Assembly: GCF_001879715.1 (NCBI RefSeq)
Contig: NZ_MNBW01000003.1
Location: forward strand, 124,001 to 188,000
DNA length: 64,000 nucleotides
Source of the DNA: Nioella nitratireducens
GTDB taxonomy: Bacteria > Pseudomonadota > Alphaproteobacteria > Rhodobacterales > Rhodobacteraceae
Reading direction: 5' to 3'
This document shows positions 59,702 through 64,000 of this stretch, in pieces. Each line of letters begins with the position of its first letter. Within the stretch, counting starts at the first letter, position 1. The notes below the pieces were generated by a model. That model was not told where the DNA came from and ran no database searches. It saw only the letters and a list, made by a program, of their open reading frames with translations. The translations under genes were made by a program, and so were the position numbers.

Positions 59702-60847
59702 TCAGATAATCTCTTCGAACAATGCGCGGATGTTCGCCTCGGTCAATGGGACCGGATTACCACCGCAGCTCGGGTCGTCCAACGCCATCCGGGTCAAGGC
59801 GTCGATGCGATCGCGCCCGACGCCCATGTCAGACAATCTGCGGGGAATGCCGAGGCTGTCGTTAAATTCTTGTACAAAAACCTGAAATCCGACAAAGCCG
59901 CCTTCGATGCCCAGATACCCCGCCGCACGGTCGAAGCGTGCCGCGATTTCGGGTGCGTTCAGCCGCAGGACAGCGGGCATGCAGACCGCGTTCGTGGTGC
60001 CGTGGTGGGTGCCGTAGACCGCGCCGACGGGGTGGCTGAGCGCGTGGATCGCGCCAAGCCCCTTTTGGAACGCCGTCGCGCCCATGGCCGCCGCGCTCAT
60101 CATATTGGCGCGGGCCTCGATATCGGTGCCGTCGGCAAAGGCGCGCGGCAGGTTTTCCACCACCAGCCGCATCCCTTCCAACGCGATGCCCTGGCTCATC
60201 GGGTGATAATGCGGGCTGCTGAACGCCTCGACGCAATGGGCGAAGGCATCCAGACCGGTGCCCGCGGTGATCGCCTTGGGCATCCCGACGGTCAATTCGG
60301 GGTCGGCGATGACCACGGTGGGCAATACCTTGGGATGGAAGATGATCTTCTTCACGTGGGTCCGGGAATTGGTGATGACGCTGGCGCGCCCCACCTCCGA
60401 CCCGGTGCCAGCGGTTGTCGGAACGGCGATGATCGGGGCGATCCCGGCAGGATCTGCACGGGTCCACCAGTCGCCCACATCCTCGAAATCCCACACGGGC
60501 CGGATCTGGCCTGACATGAAGGCGACCATCTTGCCAAGGTCCAGCCCCGATCCGCCACCAAAGGCAATCACCCCGTCATGTGCCCCGGCCTTGTAGGCCT
60601 CCAACCCTTCGGCGAGGTTGATCTCGTTCGGGTTCGGATCGACGTCGGCGAACATCGCCCGGCCAAGCCCTGCGGACTCCAGACTATCCAGCGCGGCGCC
60701 GGTGATCGGCAAATCGCGCAGGCCCCGGTCAGTGACCAGCAGGGGCCGCGTTATGCCCGCTTGTGCGCAGGCCATGGGCAATTCAGCGATACGTCCCGCG
60801 CCGAACTTGATGGACGTGGGGTAGGACCAGTTGCCGGTCAGGGTCAT
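59702..60847 (-). CDS. Iron-containing (group III) alcohol dehydrogenase
   Basis: 381 residues. The NAD-binding GGGSGLDLGK segment near residue 95 is followed by the metal site: DAFAHCVEA, HALSHPVGA and GTHHG supply the Asp/His ligands. It oxidises an alcohol or reduces an aldehyde. It is 26 bp after the glutamine-synthetase-like gene, in one operon. Confidence 0.92.
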   Translation of the reverse strand: MTLTGNWSYPTSIKFGAGRIAELPMACAQAGITRPLLVTDRGLRDLPITGAALDSLESAGLGRAMFADVDPNPNEINLAEGLEAYKAGAHDGVIAFGGGSGLDLGKMVAFMSGQIRPVWDFEDVGDWWTRADPAGIAPIIAVPTTAGTGSEVGRASVITNSRTHVKKIIFHPKVLPTVVIADPELTVGMPKAITAGTGLDAFAHCVEAFSSPHYHPMSQGIALEGMRLVVENLPRAFADGTDIEARANMMSAAAMGATAFQKGLGAIHALSHPVGAVYGTHHGTTNAVCMPAVLRLNAPEIAARFDRAAGYLGIEGGFVGFQVFVQEFNDSLGIPRRLSDMGVGRDRIDALTRMALDDPSCGGNPVPLTEANIRALFEEII

Positions 60848-60873
60848 GGGTGTCGAAGCTCCGGGAAGGGGGG

Positions 60874-62235
60874 TTATGCGCGTTCGAACCCGCGCGCGAT
60901 TTCGTAATCCGTGACCACGGCGTCGAAATCCTCGATCTCGACCTCTGCGGCGCGGGTGTAGTGGTCGATGACATCGTCGCCCATGGCAGCGCGCAACATG
61001 GACGAGCCGGTCAAAGTCGCCATCGCCTCGCGCAGCGTGCCCGGAATGTGGCCGACATTGCTTTCATAGGCGTCCCCGGTAAAGGGCGGGTCCAATGTCA
61101 GCCCCTTTTCGATCCCCTCGATCCCGGCAGCCAGCAGCGCGGCCATGGCGAGGTAGGGGTTCAGGTCCGATCCGCCGATGCGGCATTCTACGCGGATAGC
61201 CTTTGTGCCCTCGCCGCACAGGCGGAAGCCCGCCGTGCGGTTGTCGATCGACCAGACGGTGCGGGTCGGGGCAAAGCTGCCTTTCTGGAAGCGCTTGTAG
61301 CTGTTGATGTAGGGGGCGAGGAAATAGGTGTAGTCGCCTGCAAATTTGATCAGCCCGGCCATGTAGCTTTTCATCAGGTCCGACATGCCATGCGGGTCGC
61401 TGTCGTCGAAGAAGGCCGATGTCGCGCCCTGCAACAGCGATTGGTGCACATGGCTGGAACTGCCCACCTTGTCGCGATGCCATTTCGGCAAGAAGCTGGC
61501 CGCGTGTCCTTGCTGCCAAGCGATTTCCTTGACCGCCTGCTTTGCGATGGTGTGGTGGTCTGCGGTGTCCATGGCGGGGGCGTAGCGAATGTTCAATTCC
61601 TCTTGCCCGGCCTCGGCCTCGCCCTTGGAATTTTCCACCGGAATGCCCGCCGCGAACAGGTGATTGCGGATTGGCCGCATCACGTGTTCTTCCTTGGTGG
61701 TTTGCAGGATGTTGTAATCCTCGTTGTAGCCACACAGCGTCCGAAGATCGCGGAACCCCGATTTTCGGATCTCGTCAAAGCTCTTCTCGAACAGGAAAAA
61801 CTCCAGCTCGGTCGCCATCATCGGGGCATAGCCCATGACCGCCAGCCGGGCGATCTGGCGTTTCAGCATCGCGCGCGGCGAATGCGGCACCTCTTCATGG
61901 CTGTGATGATCCAGCACGTCGCACAGCACCATGACAGTGCCTTCCAGCCACGGCACCGGGCGCAGCGTGTCGAGGTCGGGCCTCAGGATGTAGTCGCCAT
62001 ACCCCTTTTCCCAACTGGTCGAGGCGTAGCCTTCTGGCGTGGACATGACCAGATCGGTGGCCAGCAGGTAATTGCAGCAATGGGTTTCGGCCCAACCGCC
62101 CTCGATGAAATGCACGGCATGAAAACGCTTGCCCATAAGGCGGCCCTGCATGTCCACCATGCAGACCAGAACCGTATCGACCTCGCCCTTTGCGACCTGA
62201 TCCTTGAGGGTGTCGAAGCGCAGAAAAGCGGGCAT
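60874..62235 (-). CDS. Glutamine synthetase family protein (gamma-glutamyl ligase, PuuA/IpuC-like)
   Basis: 453 residues. ELEFFLF, the nucleotide-site Glu/His motifs GSSSHVHQSL and NRTAGFRL are GS catalytic features. The family lacks the adenylylation Tyr region of GlnA. Members ligate glutamate to amines such as putrescine, ethanolamine or isopropylamine. First gene of an operon with an alcohol dehydrogenase and a hydrolase, which suggests an amino-alcohol route (inference). ATG at 62235 follows AGGAT; a longer frame to 62361 is rejected. Confidence 0.9.
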   Translation of the reverse strand: MPAFLRFDTLKDQVAKGEVDTVLVCMVDMQGRLMGKRFHAVHFIEGGWAETHCCNYLLATDLVMSTPEGYASTSWEKGYGDYILRPDLDTLRPVPWLEGTVMVLCDVLDHHSHEEVPHSPRAMLKRQIARLAVMGYAPMMATELEFFLFEKSFDEIRKSGFRDLRTLCGYNEDYNILQTTKEEHVMRPIRNHLFAAGIPVENSKGEAEAGQEELNIRYAPAMDTADHHTIAKQAVKEIAWQQGHAASFLPKWHRDKVGSSSHVHQSLLQGATSAFFDDSDPHGMSDLMKSYMAGLIKFAGDYTYFLAPYINSYKRFQKGSFAPTRTVWSIDNRTAGFRLCGEGTKAIRVECRIGGSDLNPYLAMAALLAAGIEGIEKGLTLDPPFTGDAYESNVGHIPGTLREAMATLTGSSMLRAAMGDDVIDHYTRAAEVEIEDFDAVVTDYEIARGFERA

Positions 62236-62533
62236 AGGCAATATCCTGTCAGGAGGGATGGCGTCCGCACCATGCTGGCGCAGATCGTGCGTGTTCTGCA
62301 AGCCCCGAGCGACAGAAGGAGGCGGGCGCGATGCGTCTGACGTTGCGTTTTCACCCTGCACATTTTTTTGGCCATGCGCGTGGAAGTGTCGTCGAAATAA
62401 TCAGCCCCATGGTGCGGGCGGTCGTGCCATGCCGCCGCCACTTCCATAGATGTCGCCGGAAAGGGCACCTCTTTAGGGCATCTGTCCCAAGGAGGCTGCC
62501 ATCAACCGGCCCGTCACAGCCATTGATCTGCCG
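62236..62533. other. Divergent promoter region, GS-like gene / ureD
   Basis: 298 bp between two divergent operons. It contains a run of seven T near 62370 in a less GC-rich stretch (about 62345-62405), and AAGGAGG at 62489-62495 on the plus strand, which sits 6-12 nt before ATC at 62501 and 39-45 nt before the TTG start used for ureD. No certain NtrC or NAC box was found by eye. Confidence 0.35.
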
Positions 62534-63328
62534 TTGCCGCCCGACCCGCCAAGGGCCATCGGGGTGGCGAAGGTTTCGGTCGGTCCATCTGGCTTGACCG
62601 GCCTGCGCCAGCAAGGCTCGATGCGGGTGCTCTTTCCGCGCACTGGCGAGGCTTGGCCAACAGCAGTGACGCTGAACACATCCGGCGGCGTAACCGGCGG
62701 TGACCGGTTTTCCATCGACGCGCGGGCCGAGGCGCACGCCCGCTTGACGCTGACAACGCAGGCCGCCGAGCGCATCTACCGCGCGCAGCCGGGGGATACC
62801 GGGCGGATCGACACGCGCCTGACCGTTGGGGCCGGATCGCGGATCGACTGGTTGCCGCAGGAAACCATCCTGTTCGACCGCGCGTCCCTGCGCCGACGCC
62901 TGACCGTCGACATGGCCTCTGACGCCACGCTTCTGCTTGTCGAGCCGCTGATGTTCGGGCGCCGTGCCATGGGCGAGACGCTGGACCAGATCGCCCTTTC
63001 GGACCGGATCGACATTCGCCGCGCGGGGGCTTTGCTGTTTACAGATGCGACGCGGATCGACGGCAATGTCCCCGACCTGATGCAAGGGCAAGCCACCGGG
63101 TCCGGGGCCGGCGCCATGGCGACGCTGATCCTTGCCGCTCCGGGGGCAGAGGCGGCGCTGGACCCGCTCCGCGCGGCCCTGCCGGACAGGGGCGGGGCCA
63201 GCATGATCCGTGAGGACCTGATCGTTGCCCGCATTCTGGCCGAAGACAGTTTTGCCCTGCGCGCCGCCCTCATTCCCATTCTGACCAAGCTGAACGGCGG
63301 CGATCTGCCCCGAACATGGATGCTCTGA
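62534..63328 (+). CDS. ureD: Urease accessory protein UreD
   Basis: 264 residues. [28 protein letters not shown] and [10 protein letters not shown] are UreD hallmarks. It binds the urease apoenzyme with UreF and UreG during Ni2+ insertion. The start is uncertain: the first near-cognate codon in frame here is TTG at 62534, without a good ribosome-binding site. A strong AAGGAGG lies further upstream, before ATC 62501 in the same frame. First gene of the urease operon; ureA follows after 1 bp. Confidence 0.9.
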   Translation: MPPDPPRAIGVAKVSVGPSGLTGLRQQGSMRVLFPRTGEAWPTAVTLNTSGGVTGGDRFSIDARAEAHARLTLTTQAAERIYRAQPGDTGRIDTRLTVGAGSRIDWLPQETILFDRASLRRRLTVDMASDATLLLVEPLMFGRRAMGETLDQIALSDRIDIRRAGALLFTDATRIDGNVPDLMQGQATGSGAGAMATLILAAPGAEAALDPLRAALPDRGGASMIREDLIVARILAEDSFALRAALIPILTKLNGGDLPRTWML

Positions 63329-63329
63329 C

Positions 63330-63632
63330 ATGAACCTCACCCCCCGCGAAAAAGACAAACTGCTGATCGCCATGGCCGCCGAGGTCGCTCGCAAGCGCCT
63401 GTTGCGGGGTGTGAAGCTGAACTACCCCGAAGCGATTGCCCTGATCACCGACGCCGTCGTTGAAGGCGCGCGCGACGGACGCTCGGTCGCCGACCTGATG
63501 GAAGCAGGGGCCGAGGTCGTCGCCCGCGCCCAGTGCATGGAAGGCATCCCCGAAATGATCCACGAGGTGCAGGTCGAGGCGACCTTTCCCGATGGCACCA
63601 AACTCGTCACCGTTCACAATCCCATCCGCTGA
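63330..63632 (+). CDS. ureA: Urease gamma subunit
   Basis: 100 residues starting [20 protein letters not shown], with [10 protein letters not shown] and the conserved [21 protein letters not shown]. It is the small structural subunit of the nickel urease that splits urea to ammonia and CO2. ATG is 1 bp after the ureD stop. Confidence 0.98.
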   Translation: MNLTPREKDKLLIAMAAEVARKRLLRGVKLNYPEAIALITDAVVEGARDGRSVADLMEAGAEVVARAQCMEGIPEMIHEVQVEATFPDGTKLVTVHNPIR

Positions 63633-63647
63633 GAAAGGGCCTGCCAG

Positions 63648-63821
63648 ATGAAAGTCCTCCTTCCCCTCCTTCCCCTCCTGTCCATCCTTCTGGCCACCGC
63701 CGCGTCGGCCCACGAGGGCCCGCATCTGCACCCGCACGCTGCCAACAGTTGGTTTACCATGGCGTTCCTTCTGGCTGTCGGGTTGGCGGGCGGCTACCTG
63801 ATTGGGCGGACCCACAAATGA
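63648..63821 (+). CDS. His-rich small membrane protein inside the urease operon
   Basis: 57 residues. A signal peptide (about 1-21, ending TAASA) leaves a mature N-terminus with HEGPHLHPH (three His in nine residues plus the leading His), then one transmembrane helix (about 35-53) and a short GRTHK tail. It starts 15 bp after ureA, and its stop overlaps the ureB start (ATGA). The position and His cluster suggest periplasmic metal (Ni2+) handling for urease, but this is unproven. It does not resemble UreE, UreH or HupE. Confidence 0.75.
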   Translation: MKVLLPLLPLLSILLATAASAHEGPHLHPHAANSWFTMAFLLAVGLAGGYLIGRTHK

Positions 63822-64000
63822 TCCCCGGAGAGCTGTTTCCAGTCGAGGGCAGCCTGACCCTGAACGAGGGTCGCACAGCGATCACGTTGATGGTCGCCAA
63901 CACCGGTGACCGCCCTGTTCAGGTCGGCAGCCACTACCATTTCGGCGAAGCCAACAGCGCGCTCGATTTCGACCGTGCTGCTGCGCGCGGGCTCAGGCTC
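63818..64000 (+). CDS. ureB: Urease beta subunit (3' truncated by window edge)
   Basis: The first 61 residues ([20 protein letters not shown] and [16 protein letters not shown]) are typical of UreB. It forms the core with UreC and UreA. ATG overlaps the stop of the microprotein gene. ureC and the remaining accessory genes are beyond the window. Confidence 0.97.
   Translation, partial: MIPGELFPVEGSLTLNEGRTAITLMVANTGDRPVQVGSHYHFGEANSALDFDRAAARGLRL

Noticed and set aside
1-64000. CRISPR array, toxin-antitoxin or phage-defence system
   Set aside because: No regular repeat-spacer pattern, no cas genes and no nuclease/ATPase defence pairs; the small overlapping gene pairs are explained by metabolic families.

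Overview
The window reads as chromosomal DNA of a high-GC alphaproteobacterium of the Rhodobacteraceae/Roseobacter type. The markers are MipZ in place of a Min system, a DUF6455 protein, a TAXI-type TRAP transporter with fused permease, TamA/TamB, BluB inside a ribosomal cluster, the short L31 without a CxxC zinc site, and a ureD-first urease operon. The genus cannot be decided from the sequence. Most of the window is ordinary, densely packed chromosome. The only trace of mobile DNA is an integrase scar behind a tRNA-Ser gene.

Layout. (1) 1-540: end of a sensor kinase, tRNA-Arg(ACG), terminator. (2) 0.68-10 kb: an uptake and CoA-activation module made of two convergent operons. The plus operon encodes a branched-chain-type ABC importer (binding protein, two ATPases, two permeases) and an alpha/beta hydrolase. 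The minus operon encodes a TetR regulator, a crotonase, an acyl-CoA ligase and two hot-dog hydratase-like proteins. Nearly the same inverted repeat (ATGAAT-N4-ATTCAT) sits at the outer end of each operon, which ties them into one regulon. (3) 10.3-14.5 kb: FAD oxidoreductase, mipZ, two small proteins, an APC-like permease. (4) 14.6-21.3 kb, minus strand: ffh, acetyltransferase, chorismate mutase, rpsP, bluB, rimM, trmD, rplS, rpmE, with one oppositely oriented 3D-domain lipoprotein inside. (5) 21.5-34.3 kb: azoreductase with a divergent LysR, oligopeptidase, lldD, trpA, ychF, nucleoside hydrolase, and divergent mntH/mntR with two matching operator-like boxes.

(6) 34.4-40.6 kb: tRNA-Ser(GCT), an integrase remnant, then a LysR-sulfatase-TRAP permease-TAXI binding protein unit. 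(7) 40.6-45.6 kb: an aromatic-ring catabolism patch with an extradiol-type dioxygenase, a class A flavin monooxygenase with a DUF2783 partner, a LysR-type regulator carrying two N-terminal HTH domains, and a LuxR-type regulator. (8) 45.7-50.7 kb: tamAB. (9) 50.8-54.6 kb: TSUP transporter, modE, a perfect ModE-type dyad, modABC. (10) 54.7-58.7 kb: LysR, wrbA, DsbA-like protein, EamA transporter, FAS1-like dehydratase. (11) 58.8-62.2 kb: glutamine synthetase-like ligase, iron alcohol dehydrogenase and a hydrolase in one operon. (12) 62.5-64 kb: ureD, ureA, a 57-residue His-rich membrane microprotein, and the start of ureB.

The least ordinary items are the two-ended TetR regulon with a catalytically degenerate hot-dog partner, the double-HTH LysR with its repeated GGCTATAGC boxes, the microprotein inside the urease operon, and a three-unit 11-bp GTGTAC repeat found at two intergenic sites about 22 kb apart. 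No CRISPR array, phage, IS element or defence island was seen.
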